64,000 bases of DNA from Deltaproteobacteria bacterium (GTDB lineage: Bacteria > Desulfobacterota > Desulfuromonadia > Geobacterales > Pseudopelobacteraceae), in assembly GCA_016182975.1 (NCBI GenBank), contig JACPFJ010000016.1:12616-76615 (forward strand). Direction: 5' to 3'. Below the pieces are notes generated by a model. The model saw only the letters and a program-made list of their open reading frames with translations. It did not search any database and had not been told where the DNA came from. This document shows positions 54,349-63,650 of the stretch, in pieces. Position 1 is the first letter of the stretch; each line of letters begins with the position of its first letter. The position numbers and the translations under genes are program-made.

Positions 54349-56264
54349 AACTCTACCTCGCCCTCATACTCCTGCTCCCCCTCTTGGGCGGCCTCTTCAA
54401 CGCCCTGCTCGGCCGTATGCTGCCGCGCCGTCTGGGCGAGGCCATCGCCTGCGGGGTGATCTGGGGCGCCTTTGTCTGCGCCGTTCTGGTCTTACTCCAG
54501 TTCACCGGACCAACAAAGATCGAGTACGGCTCCTGGCTGGCCGCCTTCGACCTCCAGGCGCCGATCGCCATCTACCTTGACCAGCTCTCCCTGGGCCTGA
54601 CCCTGATGATCACCTTCGTCTGCGGCCTGATCCACCTCTACTCGGTCGGCTACATGCGGGAGGAGCCTGACTTCGCCCGCTACTTCGCCCTCCTGAACAT
54701 CTTCGTCTTCGCCATGCTGGTGCTGGTGCTGGCCGGGAACCTGCCGCTGTTGTACCTGGGGTGGGAGGGGGTCGGTTTTTGCTCCTACGCCCTGATCGGT
54801 TTCTGGTATCGCGAGGAAAAGAACGCCACTGCCGGGCGCAAGGCCTTCATCGTCACCCGCGTCGGCGACACCGCCTTCGGTATCGCCATCGTCTGGATGT
54901 TCCAGATCTCGGGCAGTGTCTCCATCACCCAGTTGAACGCCATGGGCTCGCTCATCCCGGCCGGTATCGTCACCGCCCTGGGTATCCTGCTGCTGATCGG
55001 CGCGGCCGGCAAGTCGGCGCAACTGCCGCTCTCGGTCTGGCTGCCGGACGCCATGGCCGGTCCCACCCCGGTCTCTGCCCAGATCCACGCCGCCACCATG
55101 GTCACCGCCGGGGTGTATCTCCTGGCCCGCATGTTCCCGCTGATCGGCGGCTCCGAGGCCGTCCGCGCGGCAATCGCCCTGACCGGCGGGGTCACCGCCT
55201 TTTACGCCGCAGCTAGCGCCTGCCGCCAACGTGACCTGAAACGCATCCTGGCCTACTCCACCATCAGCCAGATCGGCTACATGGTGCTGGGGGTCGGGGT
55301 GGGCGCGCTGACCGCCGCCACGTTTCACCTGTTGACCCACGCCTTCTTCAAGGCGCTGCTGTTCCTCGCTGCCGGGTGCGTGATCACCGCCCTGCACCAC
55401 CAGCAGGACATCTTTCGCATGGGTGGGCTTAAAGAGCGCCTGCCGGCGGTCTACTGGCCGTTCCTGGCGGGGGCGCTCTGCCTGGCAGGTTTCCCCTTGA
55501 CCGGCGGCTTCTTCAGCAAGGACGCCATCCTGGGGGCGGTGTTCGAGCGCGGCGGCCCGCTCTACGCCGGCCTGTTCGCCCTCGGCCTGCTGACGGCGCT
55601 GCTGACGGCCTTCTACACCTTCCGCATGCTGTTGGTGGTGTTTCATGGGGAGGAGAACTTACCCCATCCCCACCCTGACCCTCCCCGTGAAGGGGAGGGA
55701 ATCCATTCCGCCCTGCCATCGGTCATGACCGTCACCCTCTGGCCGCTGGCGCTCCTCGGCCTGTTGGGGGGTATCCTCAACCTGCCATCCTACCTGGGCG
55801 TTCACGGGCTGCTGGACGGTTTCCTCGGCGACATGCCGGGCCTGATGCGCCCGGAACCGCTCTCTCACGGCACCGAGATGATCCTCCAACTCGTCGCCGC
55901 CACGGTCAGCCTGGCCGGCCTGGGGCTGGCCAGGTCACGTTACGCGGGGTCGCGCCGGGCCGCGGTACTGGCCGCGGAGGAGGCCGGATCAAAGCTCTCG
56001 GACTTCCTGCTGAACGGCTGGCGCCTGGATGATCTCTACCGCCTGCTGTTCATCCGCCCCTTCGAGCGGATAGCCCGCCTCTGCTGGAAAGGGGTGGACG
56101 AGGCCGGCATCGACGGTGCCCTGGATGGCCTGGCCCGTCTGACGGCCCGCCTGGGCCGGCTCCCCGCCGCCTGGAGCAGCGGTCGGGTGGCCACCTCGCT
56201 GTTCGGCCTGGCCGGCGGTGTGTGCGTACTGCTGGCGTATGTAGCCTGGCTGATTACGGGCTGA
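54345..56264 (+). CDS. nuoL: NADH-quinone oxidoreductase subunit L
   Basis: 639 residues. Antiporter-like proton-pumping core with LYLGWEGVGFCSYALIGFWY (about 128-147), AAGKSAQLPLSVWLPDAMAG (about 221-240), TPVSAQIHAATMVTAGVYL and AYSTISQIGYMVLG, then the C-terminal long lateral helix region. The start is GTG 54345 overlapping nuoK. At about residues 438-452 the protein contains PHPHPDPPREGEG, coded by a palindromic repeat inserted in frame. Otherwise intact. Confidence 0.95.
   Translation: MKLYLALILLLPLLGGLFNALLGRMLPRRLGEAIACGVIWGAFVCAVLVLLQFTGPTKIEYGSWLAAFDLQAPIAIYLDQLSLGLTLMITFVCGLIHLYSVGYMREEPDFARYFALLNIFVFAMLVLVLAGNLPLLYLGWEGVGFCSYALIGFWYREEKNATAGRKAFIVTRVGDTAFGIAIVWMFQISGSVSITQLNAMGSLIPAGIVTALGILLLIGAAGKSAQLPLSVWLPDAMAGPTPVSAQIHAATMVTAGVYLLARMFPLIGGSEAVRAAIALTGGVTAFYAAASACRQRDLKRILAYSTISQIGYMVLGVGVGALTAATFHLLTHAFFKALLFLAAGCVITALHHQQDIFRMGGLKERLPAVYWPFLAGALCLAGFPLTGGFFSKDAILGAVFERGGPLYAGLFALGLLTALLTAFYTFRMLLVVFHGEENLPHPHPDPPREGEGIHSALPSVMTVTLWPLALLGLLGGILNLPSYLGVHGLLDGFLGDMPGLMRPEPLSHGTEMILQLVAATVSLAGLGLARSRYAGSRRAAVLAAEEAGSKLSDFLLNGWRLDDLYRLLFIRPFERIARLCWKGVDEAGIDGALDGLARLTARLGRLPAAWSSGRVATSLFGLAGGVCVLLAYVAWLITG
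55661..55702. repeat. In-frame palindromic repeat inside nuoL
   Basis: CCCCATCCCCACCCTGACCC then CTCCCCGTGAAGGGGAGGGA: a Pro-coding run followed by a CCCTCCCC/GGGGAGGG palindrome, the type of intragenic REP-like unit seen in many proteobacteria. It adds a hydrophilic Pro/Glu-rich loop to NuoL without a frame change. Confidence 0.7.
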
Positions 56265-56287
56265 TTTGAACCAAAAACGGCATTTGA

Positions 56288-56413
56288 AACGCAAAGACGC
56301 AAGGAACGCCAAGAAAGACACCAAGATAATTCAGAAACCATGTTCACCTGCTGGGTGATAACCAGATATATTTTAACCGATTGGTTTCTTTGCGAACTTT
56401 GCGTCTTTGCGTT
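56288..56413. repeat. MITE-like element (AACGCAAAGACGCAA termini) between nuoL and nuoM
   Basis: 126 bases bounded by near-identical inverted ends: AACGCAAAGACGCAAGGAAC on the left and the complement of AACGCAAAGACGCAAAGTTC on the right (GAACTTTGCGTCTTTGCGTT). No open frame of note inside. This places nearly 180 non-coding bases between two genes that are normally contiguous. Confidence 0.8.
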
Positions 56414-56445
56414 AATGAACTGCTTTTTCAAGGTTGAGGGTCATT

Positions 56446-57939
56446 GTGCTTGGAAATTATCCGATACTGACCATCATGGTCTTCCTCCCCCTGGCGGGCT
56501 GCCTGCTGCTCCTGCCTGCCTGGCGGCATCCGGCCGCGGCGCGCCCCATCGCCCTGGGCGTGGCGCTGCTGGAACTGGCCCTGACGGGATGGCTGTACTC
56601 ATCATGGCGGGGGCTGGCGGTGGCTCAAACCGGACTGCCCGGATTCTTCCTGTTGGAGGACCTCCCCTGGATCGAGGCCTTCGGTATCCGCTACACCCTG
56701 GGGCTGGACGGCATCTCGCTCCTGATGGTCATGCTGACCGCCTTCTCCTTCTGCGTGGCCCTGGCGGTCTCCTGGCGCGCCGTCGGGAAGCGGGTCGGGC
56801 TGTTCCTGGCGCTGCTTTTGGCCATGGAGAGCGGCATCATGGGGGTCTTCCTGGCCCTGGACCTGGCCCTGTTCTACCTCTTCTGGGAGGTGATGCTGAT
56901 CCCGATGTTCTTCCTGATCGGGGTCTGGGGGCATGGCCGGCGCATCTACTCGACGATCAAGTTCTTCCTCTTCACCATGGCAGGCTCGCTCCTGATGCTT
57001 TTGGCGATCATCGCCCTGCACCTGATCTACGCCCAGCAGACGGGTATCGCCACCTTTGCCCTGCACGAGCTGCTGAAGACCCGGCTTCCGGCAGGGACGC
57101 AGCTCTGGCTGTTCGCCGCCTTCTTCCTGGCCTTTGCCATCAAGTTCCCGCTCTTCCCCCTGCACACCTGGCTCCCCGACGCCCACACCGACGCCCCCAC
57201 GGCGGGGAGCGTCATACTGGCGGGGCTCCTGCTCAAGACCGGCAGCTACGGGTTGATCCGCTTCGGCTACCCGCTTTTTCCCGAGGCGGCCCAGCAGTTG
57301 ACGCCGCTCTTCTACACCCTGGCGCTGATCGGCATCGGCTACGCCTCGCTGGTGGCCTTTGCCCAGGAGGACATGAAACGGCTGATCGCCTACTCCAGCA
57401 TCGGCCACATGGGGTACGTGGCCATCGGCATCGCCGCCTGGCAGCCGGTTGCGCTCACCGGTTCCATCATCCAGATGGCCAACCACGGGGTGACCACCGG
57501 CGCTCTGTTCGCCATGGTGGGGATGCTGGACGAGCGCGCCCATACCCGCGAGATCGCCTCCTTCGGCGGCCTGTGGGGAAAGGTCCCGCTCTGGTCCTTT
57601 TTCTTCCTCTTCTTCTCCCTGGCCTCGGTGGGGCTGCCGGGGCTGAACAACTTCGTGGGGGAGTTCCTCGTTCTGGCCGGGACCATGAAAAAGGCGCCGC
57701 TGGTGGCAGGGCTGGCATTCCTCGGCATCGTCCTGACCCTGATCTACATGGTCAGGCTGGTGCAGGAGGTCTGTTTCCAGGAGGATAGGCAGCCGCTGTC
57801 GCTGGTTGATCTCGACCTGCGCGAGCTCAGCCTGTTGGCCGCGGTGGCGCTGCTGGTCGTCTGGATGGGTGTCCACCCCGGCCCGCTATTGGACCTGATC
57901 CATGCTCCGGTGCAGCTTCTGAGCGGGGGGGTGCCATGA
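56446..57939 (+). CDS. nuoM: NADH-quinone oxidoreductase subunit M
   Basis: 497 residues of the antiporter-like family: GLDGISLLMVMLTAF (about 85-99), YLFWEVMLIPMFFLIGVWGH (about 143-162), FPLFPLHTWLPDAHTDAPTA (about 237-256) and AYSSIGHMGYVAIG. It pumps protons in the membrane arm. GTG 56446 with GAGGG upstream was chosen; a TTG at 56434 is possible. Overlaps nuoN by four bases. Confidence 0.94.
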   Translation: MLGNYPILTIMVFLPLAGCLLLLPAWRHPAAARPIALGVALLELALTGWLYSSWRGLAVAQTGLPGFFLLEDLPWIEAFGIRYTLGLDGISLLMVMLTAFSFCVALAVSWRAVGKRVGLFLALLLAMESGIMGVFLALDLALFYLFWEVMLIPMFFLIGVWGHGRRIYSTIKFFLFTMAGSLLMLLAIIALHLIYAQQTGIATFALHELLKTRLPAGTQLWLFAAFFLAFAIKFPLFPLHTWLPDAHTDAPTAGSVILAGLLLKTGSYGLIRFGYPLFPEAAQQLTPLFYTLALIGIGYASLVAFAQEDMKRLIAYSSIGHMGYVAIGIAAWQPVALTGSIIQMANHGVTTGALFAMVGMLDERAHTREIASFGGLWGKVPLWSFFFLFFSLASVGLPGLNNFVGEFLVLAGTMKKAPLVAGLAFLGIVLTLIYMVRLVQEVCFQEDRQPLSLVDLDLRELSLLAAVALLVVWMGVHPGPLLDLIHAPVQLLSGGVP

Positions 57940-59339
57940 CGTCCGGCGACATGATGGCGCTCATGCCCCTGATGATCCTGGCCGGCGGCAGCGTGCTGGT
58001 GCTGCTGGCCGGGGCGATCCGGCCGGGCTATTACCTGTACGAAGCGGCCATTGCCTTCGTGGCCGGCGCCCTTTTCTGGACGGTTGCCGTGCCGGCGGAG
58101 GCCACGCTGCCGGGCCTGGCCATGACCCCCTTCGCCCGCTTCTTCGCCGTTTTCCTCGACCTCGCCGGGATCGTGGCCCTCCTGCTGTCGGCCGCTTACA
58201 ACCGCAGGCGGGGCATCGTCGGGGAGGAGTTCCCGGCCACGCTGCTCTTCGCCCTGGCCGCGATGGGGGCGGCCTGCGCCGCAACGGACCTGCTGATGCT
58301 GTTTCTCGCCCTGGAGTCGTTCACCTTCGCCTTCTACATCCTGGTGGCCATCGAGCGCAACTCGGCGCGGGGAGGGGAGGCGGGGCTGAAGTACCTGCTC
58401 AACGGTACGCTCTCTGCGGCCATCCTGGCCATGGGGATCGCCCTGCTCTATGCCGACCGCGGGACCCTGAGGCTGGCCGAGCTCGTCCCGCAGCCGGGCG
58501 GCCCGGCCTTAGAGCCGCTGTTCCTGGTTGGTGTTTGCCTGATCCTGCTGGGCCTGGCCTTTAAGCTCTCCCTCGTACCGGCCCATCTCTGGACGGCGGA
58601 CGTCTACCAAGGCGCCCCCGCGCCGGTGACGGCCCTCCTCTCCACCGCCTCCAAGGGGGCCTCGCTGGCGGCCCTGCTGCTTCTGCTGCCGCTTCTGGCC
58701 GGCTGGCAGGGGAGCCACGCCATCCTCTGGTGGCTGGCGCTCCTCACCATGGTCAGCGGCAACCTGGCGGCGCTGGTGCAGGGGAGCATCAAGCGCATGC
58801 TGGCCTGGTCGTCCGTGGCCCAGATGGGCTATGCGGCACTGGCCCTGGTGGTTGCCCCGTACGGCGGGGCGCGGGCCGCGGCCTTCTACGTCGTGGTCTA
58901 TGCGGCGGCCGGTCTGGCCACCTTCGGTGCTGTGGCGGTTCTTTCGGACGAGGTCGAGCGGGACGGGATCGAGGAGTACCGGGGGAGGGGATATGCCAAC
59001 CCGCTTGCCGGGGCGGCCCTGGCGGTTGGTCTCTTCTCGCTGGCCGGGATACCCCCTGCGGCCGGTTTCATGGGCAAGTTCGCGGTCTTTGCGGCGGCGC
59101 TGCGGGGGGGGGAGACAACGCTGGCGGTGGCCGGCATCCTGACGGCGCTGGTCTCGGTCTTTTTCTACCTGAAGGTGGTGGTAGCGCTCTACATGCGGCC
59201 GGCCGAGGGGGAGGTGACAAACGCCCGTCCGTTGCTGATTTCGGAGATCATCGCCCTGGCCGTTCCCATGGCCGCCACGCTCTTTCTGGGGGTATATCCC
59301 GCGCCGCTGCTGGACCTGTTGATGCGGGTACTGCCTTGA
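57936..59339 (+). CDS. nuoN: NADH-quinone oxidoreductase subunit N
   Basis: 467 residues, about 13 membrane helices. Family motifs: LLMLFLALESFTFAFYILVA (about 116-135), FKLSLVPAHLWTADVYQGAP (about 209-228) and AWSSVAQMGYAALAL. Antiporter-like proton pump nearest the quinone module after H/J/K. Last gene of the cluster; followed convergently by the damaged mqnD. No clear terminator between them. Confidence 0.95.
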   Translation: MTSGDMMALMPLMILAGGSVLVLLAGAIRPGYYLYEAAIAFVAGALFWTVAVPAEATLPGLAMTPFARFFAVFLDLAGIVALLLSAAYNRRRGIVGEEFPATLLFALAAMGAACAATDLLMLFLALESFTFAFYILVAIERNSARGGEAGLKYLLNGTLSAAILAMGIALLYADRGTLRLAELVPQPGGPALEPLFLVGVCLILLGLAFKLSLVPAHLWTADVYQGAPAPVTALLSTASKGASLAALLLLLPLLAGWQGSHAILWWLALLTMVSGNLAALVQGSIKRMLAWSSVAQMGYAALALVVAPYGGARAAAFYVVVYAAAGLATFGAVAVLSDEVERDGIEEYRGRGYANPLAGAALAVGLFSLAGIPPAAGFMGKFAVFAAALRGGETTLAVAGILTALVSVFFYLKVVVALYMRPAEGEVTNARPLLISEIIALAVPMAATLFLGVYPAPLLDLLMRVLP

Positions 59340-59383
59340 ATACGGCAGACCGTGGTTTCTGAAACCTCGGTCTGGTCGCTTAA

Positions 59384-59480
59384 CTACATGAACAGCGGGA
59401 CATCGGAAGCCGGCACGATCCCGGCCCGCTCGGCCCGCTCCAGCAGACATGGTATAGCGCTTGACCCCTCATCCCCCAGG
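59384..59480 (-). pseudogene. Out-of-frame 3' end of mqnD
   Basis: In another frame directly after the point where mqnD stops, the minus strand codes DLGDEGSSAIPCLLERAERA then GIVPASDVPLFM and TAG, which is the usual C-terminal segment of MqnD. It is separated from the main frame by a frame change and an apparent deletion. Confidence 0.65.
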
Positions 59481-60149
59481 TCGGTCGCAGATGTAGCTGG
59501 CGGCCTCGTCCGGATGGGTGCGGGCATATGCCACGCCGTCGCGCAAGGCCCGTTCGACGGCGGCGATGGTCTCACTCCCCAGGGAACGCCTGGCAACTAT
59601 CCCCCCCAGTGGGATCGGCAGGCCGGTCTTCCCCTCCCACCACTCCCCCAGGTCGATGAGCTTGTGCAGGCCGAAACCCTGGTAGGTGAAGCGTGATTCG
59701 TGGATGATCAGCCCGGCGTCGGCGTCCCCGCTCAGGACCGCGTCCATGATCTCGTTGAAGGGCATAACCAGGAAGTTCGCCAGAGTGGGGTCGAACAGCC
59801 GCAGGAGCAGCAGGGCGGTGGTGTAGCGCCCCGGCACGGCGATGGTCCCGCCGGCCAACTCCCGCGGGTCGATGTTGTCCTTCGCCACCAAGAGCGGGCC
59901 GCAGCCGCGCCCCAGGGCGCTTCCGGCGCGCAGCAGGGCGTACTCGTCGCGGATGTGCCCAAGGGCCGCATAGGAGACCTTGCTGACGTCCAGTTCCCCC
60001 TTGAGAGCCAGCAGGTTCAGGGTCTCCACGTCCTCCAGCCGCTCCTTGTAGGCAAGTCCGCCGGTATCCACCAGGCCGTGGACCAGGGGGTAGAACATGA
60101 AGGTGTCGTTGGGGCAGGGGGAGAAGCCGAGGGTGAGGGTGTCGTTCAT
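59469..60149 (-). CDS. mqnD: 1,4-dihydroxy-6-naphthoate synthase MqnD, C-terminally damaged
   Basis: 226 residues. LTLGFSPCPNDTFMFYPLVH (5-24), DVSKVSYAALGHI (about 56-68) and GLIIHESRFTYQGFGLHKLI (about 145-164) identify MqnD, which releases 1,4-dihydroxy-6-naphthoate from cyclic dehypoxanthinyl futalosine in menaquinone synthesis. The frame ends DEAASYICDRPGG, right where homologues continue for another 50 or so residues; the last part of that segment survives out of frame. It overlaps the M29 aminopeptidase stop by four bases. Activity without the C-terminus is doubtful. Confidence 0.8.
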   Translation of the reverse strand: MNDTLTLGFSPCPNDTFMFYPLVHGLVDTGGLAYKERLEDVETLNLLALKGELDVSKVSYAALGHIRDEYALLRAGSALGRGCGPLLVAKDNIDPRELAGGTIAVPGRYTTALLLLRLFDPTLANFLVMPFNEIMDAVLSGDADAGLIIHESRFTYQGFGLHKLIDLGEWWEGKTGLPIPLGGIVARRSLGSETIAAVERALRDGVAYARTHPDEAASYICDRPGG

Positions 60150-61276
60150 ATCAGCAGTCTCCCGTCATCGATGATCACCCGCTCGCTCCCGTTCCCCAGA
60201 ATGGCGGTCACGGTCGGGTGGTAGAAGACGTAGTCCTCGTGGAACGGCGCGCTTACCTGGCCGCCGAAGCCGGAGTTGTCCCCCAGGGCGATGTGGATCG
60301 TCCCCATGATCTTCTCCGCCTCCAGCACGTTGTCGGGGCGGCTGGCCTTCTCGTTGGTGCCGATCCCCAGCTCGGCGATGTTGCGGCAGTTGGCGTTCTC
60401 GGCGAACTTGGCCTCCAGCCTGGCCCGCTGGGGGTCGTTTCCCTCGATGGCTACGACCTCCCCCTTCTCCACGATCAGCCTGAGCGGTTCGGCCAGCCTG
60501 CGGGTCGGCGCCCACTCGATCACCATCACCCCGTGGCTCTGCCCCTCCAGCGGGGCCAGGTAGGCCTCGCCGGCCGGGAGGTTGCCGAAGCTGCCCGGCT
60601 CCGTCAGCAGGCCGTCGTCCCCTCCGGCCCGGCGCCCGATCTTGCAGATCCGCATGTCGGTGCCGTTGGGGCAGGTGACGCGGAGCCACTCGGCGCGGTT
60701 GACCGCCTCCACCAGCCGTGCCGTCCGCGCCGCCAGGGCGTCCCAGTCCACGTCCATGGAGCTGTGGAACATCTCCGGGTCGAAGTGCGGAAGAGAGGCG
60801 AAACGCGCGCCGCCTGCGCAGGTCAGCGCGCGGTAGCGGGTGTGGCTGGTGGAGTTGTTGGAGAGGGCGATGATCACCTCGGGCACCGCATCCTTGCCGG
60901 CCAGCACGATCTCGGTTGCAGCGGCGACCTCTTCGGGGGAGGCGCTCTTCTCCAGCAGTCGCGCCAGGATGCCGGCCTCCTCCAGGGCCGCCACCGTCCG
61001 GGCGCCGAAGGTGGCCAGCCAGAGTTCCCGCGGTGGCTCGGCCCCCGAGGCCGGGGTTGCCGGGAACTCCACGAAAGTGCCGCTATGGTAGGTCCTGGCG
61101 GAATACCCGGCGGCCTGGCGGGCGGTTGCGTTAAGCAGCACGCGCCGTTCCCGCTCTGCGCCGGACGCGTCCTCGTCCGGACGGATGGTGTCGCTGAAAA
61201 CCAGGACGCGCTCACCCGCCCGGATCCCCATATTGGTCTCGAACAGTGACCTGAATGCCCCGTCAAGATTTTTCAT
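60146..61276 (-). CDS. M29-family aminopeptidase-like protein
   Basis: 376 residues resembling thermophilic aminopeptidase T (M29). An N-terminal domain (about 1-180) is followed by VTCPNGTDMRICKIGRRAG (about 204-222), the metal-binding EGN region VVAIEGNDPQ, AELGIGTNEKA (about 307-317), MGTIHIALGDNSGFGG (about 332-347) and HEDYVFYHPTV near the end, with the Glu/His/Asp ligands present. A broad-specificity cytoplasmic aminopeptidase. It opens a two-gene unit with mqnD. The 241-base gap to sfrB (61277-61517) holds AT-rich promoter sequence for both directions. Confidence 0.85.
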   Translation of the reverse strand: MKNLDGAFRSLFETNMGIRAGERVLVFSDTIRPDEDASGAERERRVLLNATARQAAGYSARTYHSGTFVEFPATPASGAEPPRELWLATFGARTVAALEEAGILARLLEKSASPEEVAAATEIVLAGKDAVPEVIIALSNNSTSHTRYRALTCAGGARFASLPHFDPEMFHSSMDVDWDALAARTARLVEAVNRAEWLRVTCPNGTDMRICKIGRRAGGDDGLLTEPGSFGNLPAGEAYLAPLEGQSHGVMVIEWAPTRRLAEPLRLIVEKGEVVAIEGNDPQRARLEAKFAENANCRNIAELGIGTNEKASRPDNVLEAEKIMGTIHIALGDNSGFGGQVSAPFHEDYVFYHPTVTAILGNGSERVIIDDGRLLI

Positions 61277-61517
61277 GGCATTAATTCTCCTCTTCGTTCA
61301 CCGGATAGAAATTGTCCTGTCCCATAGATACCATAGAATCCGTAAAGTTGAAATCAGCTTGAAATCAGGGTGAGATTCCGGGATATTTTTTCCCTTGATT
61401 TCTGGGGTGTTATTATGCTAATCATGCATACTGTATACAATTTTCCGGATATATTTTTTACAATGATTGCAGACACTTAACCCCGCATGGCAGGGGGTCC
61501 GGTTTTCGGAGGTTCGT

Positions 61518-63539
61518 GTGGCACAGGTAGTCTTTTCCACGTGGGGCAGGGATGTAGTAGACAACAGAAACGTTTCCGGCGAGCCGCAGGCGGTCAGCTT
61601 CAAACTGCCGGTCGCCTTTGACGGTGAGCGGCCGCTGCGCGCCTTCATGGGGTGGGACGGCCTCATCCTCTTCGACAGGGATGTCGATGTGCCGGCCATG
61701 ACCGCCGAGTACATGCGGCGCGTCCAGACCCTGTACTGTTGCGGCAGGTGCACGCCCGGCAAGAAGGGGACCAAGGTGCTGATGGACCTCTTCCAGGGTG
61801 TGCTGGCCGGCACCGCCAGCGAGGCAGCCCTGGACACGGTCGGCGACCTGACGGAGCTGCTGAAAAACTGCAAGTGCACCCTCTGCCAGAGCGCCACGGT
61901 GCCGGTCTTCGACGCGGTGCGGCACTACCGCGCCGACTTCGTCGCCCGTTTGAACGACCGCCGCGCTCCCAAGAGCGCCGACAAGTACATCCACAAGTAC
62001 ACCGCCCCCTGCATGGACCGCTGTCCGGCCCACATCGACATCCCCCACTACATCGAGGCGATCAAGAACTACCAGTTCGGCGAGTCGCTGGCGGCCGTCC
62101 GCGACAACATGCCGCTGCCGTCGGTCTGCGGCCGGGTCTGCCCGCACCCCTGCGAGTCCGCCTGCCGCCGCAAGAACGTCGACGAGGCCATCAACATCAT
62201 GGTGCTCAAGCGCTCCGCCTCGGACTACGAGTGGCAGCACAATTTCACACCACCCATGCAGCCCAAGCCGAAAAAGGGGAAGACGGTCGGCATCGTCGGC
62301 GCCGGTCCGGCCGGCCTGGCCGCCGCCTACTACCTGGCGCTGGAAGGGTACCCCTGCACCATCTACGAGGCGTTGCCGGAAGGGTTCGGCGGCGGCATGA
62401 TCGCGGTCGGCATCCCGGCCTACCGCATGCCGCGCCACCTGCTGCAGCGGGACATCGACATCATCCAGTCCATGGGGGTGGAGATCGTCTACAACTGCCG
62501 CATCGGCAAGGACGTCACTCTGCCGGAGTTGAAGCAGAGGCACGACGCCGTGTTCGTCGCCCCCGGTGCGCACCGCTCCAAACCGATGGGGGTCGAGGGG
62601 GAGGACAAGGGGTACAAGGGGTTCCTGACCGGCGGCATCGACTTCCTGCGCGAGGCCTACATGGGCAAACCGACCGGCATGGGGAAGAAGGTCTGCGTGG
62701 TCGGCGGGGGCAATACCGCCATCGACTGCGTCCGCGTCGCCCTGCGCGAGGGGGCCGAGGAATCGATCCTGCTCTACCGCCGCTCCCGCAAGGAGATGCC
62801 GGCCGACTCGTGGGAGGTTGACGGCGCGGACGAGGAGGGGGTCCGGTTCGAGTTCCAGGTGCTCCCCACCCGGATCGTAGTGGACGACAATGAGCAGGTC
62901 ACCGGTGTCGAATGCGTCAGGATGGCGATGGGCGAACCGGACGCATCCGGCCGCCGCCGCCCCGAACCGGTGGCCGGCAGCGAGTTCATCGTCGAGTGTG
63001 ACACGGTCATCCCGGCCATCGGCCAGGACCCCGACCTAGGCTTCATCCCCCCCGACATGGGGATCGACATCACCAAGTGGAACACGGTGGTCACCAAGTA
63101 CCTGCCGCTCAAAGACGCAGCAGGGAAGAGCCTGAACGACAGCATGGGCAACCCGCTTTCCCGCACCCTGATCACCGACTGCGACGGCGTCTTCGCCGGC
63201 GGCGACGCCGAGATCGGTCCGCTGACCGTGGTGGCCTGCGTGGGCAACGCCCACCGCGCGGCCAGGGTCGTCCAGCGCTGGCTGGAGGAAGGCAAGGCCT
63301 ATCTAAGCGAGGAGGACATCTTCGAGGACCTCCTGACCTACCTGGGGGTGTACGACAAGAACGAGCAGGTAGCCTGGCTCGATTCAGCCGGCCGCGCCAA
63401 CCAGAAAGAGGTCCATGGCCGCGAACGGGCCAGCCTGAAGAACTACCGCGAGGTGGAGCTGGGTTTCAGCGACAGCACGGCCCAGGCCGAGGCGGACAGG
63501 TGTCTGCGCTGTTACAGGATGGCCATGGTGGCGGTGTAG
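61518..63539 (+). CDS. sfrB: NADPH oxidoreductase/Fe(III) reductase beta subunit (SfrB-like)
   Basis: 673 residues. The N-terminal part (about 1-150) has Cys clusters CCGRCTPGKKG and CKCTLCQSATVP like the NuoF C-terminal iron-sulfur domain; then a GltD-like half with CMDRCPAHIDIPHYI, CGRVCPHPCESACRR, the FAD motif IVGAGPAGLAAAYYLALEG and the NAD(P) motif VVGGGNTAIDCVRVALREG, ending in DRCLRCYR. This is the layout of Geobacter SfrB, which with SfrA forms a cytoplasmic NADPH-oxidising complex needed for acetate growth. GTG 61518 follows GGAGG. sfrA follows. Confidence 0.9.
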   Translation: MAQVVFSTWGRDVVDNRNVSGEPQAVSFKLPVAFDGERPLRAFMGWDGLILFDRDVDVPAMTAEYMRRVQTLYCCGRCTPGKKGTKVLMDLFQGVLAGTASEAALDTVGDLTELLKNCKCTLCQSATVPVFDAVRHYRADFVARLNDRRAPKSADKYIHKYTAPCMDRCPAHIDIPHYIEAIKNYQFGESLAAVRDNMPLPSVCGRVCPHPCESACRRKNVDEAINIMVLKRSASDYEWQHNFTPPMQPKPKKGKTVGIVGAGPAGLAAAYYLALEGYPCTIYEALPEGFGGGMIAVGIPAYRMPRHLLQRDIDIIQSMGVEIVYNCRIGKDVTLPELKQRHDAVFVAPGAHRSKPMGVEGEDKGYKGFLTGGIDFLREAYMGKPTGMGKKVCVVGGGNTAIDCVRVALREGAEESILLYRRSRKEMPADSWEVDGADEEGVRFEFQVLPTRIVVDDNEQVTGVECVRMAMGEPDASGRRRPEPVAGSEFIVECDTVIPAIGQDPDLGFIPPDMGIDITKWNTVVTKYLPLKDAAGKSLNDSMGNPLSRTLITDCDGVFAGGDAEIGPLTVVACVGNAHRAARVVQRWLEEGKAYLSEEDIFEDLLTYLGVYDKNEQVAWLDSAGRANQKEVHGRERASLKNYREVELGFSDSTAQAEADRCLRCYRMAMVAV

Positions 63540-63548
63540 GGAGCGGTC

Positions 63549-63650
63549 CTTTTCCGCCCTGAGCCCGCCTTTCAGCGGAATGCCTTGTGCGGCGTACCCT
63601 GCGGTACGCCTCCGCGCCATTCCTTGAAAGCCGAACTCAGGACGAAAAAC
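63549..63650. repeat. Palindromic element between sfrB and sfrA
   Basis: Left arm TTTTCCGCCCTGAGCCCGCC and TTTCAGCGGAATG, right arm CATTCCTTGAAAGCCGAACT with CAGGACGAAAAA, imperfectly complementary over about 35 bases, with an inner hairpin GGCGTACCCTGCGGTACGCC. It can fold into a long cruciform-like stem and leaves 165 non-coding bases inside the sfr operon. Confidence 0.7.

Noticed and set aside
61518-63539. Reading the SfrB-like gene as glutamate synthase small subunit
   Set aside because: The GltD half fits, but the NuoF-like N-terminal iron-sulfur domain and the following ferredoxin-type sfrA gene argue for the Sfr complex; no gltB neighbour.
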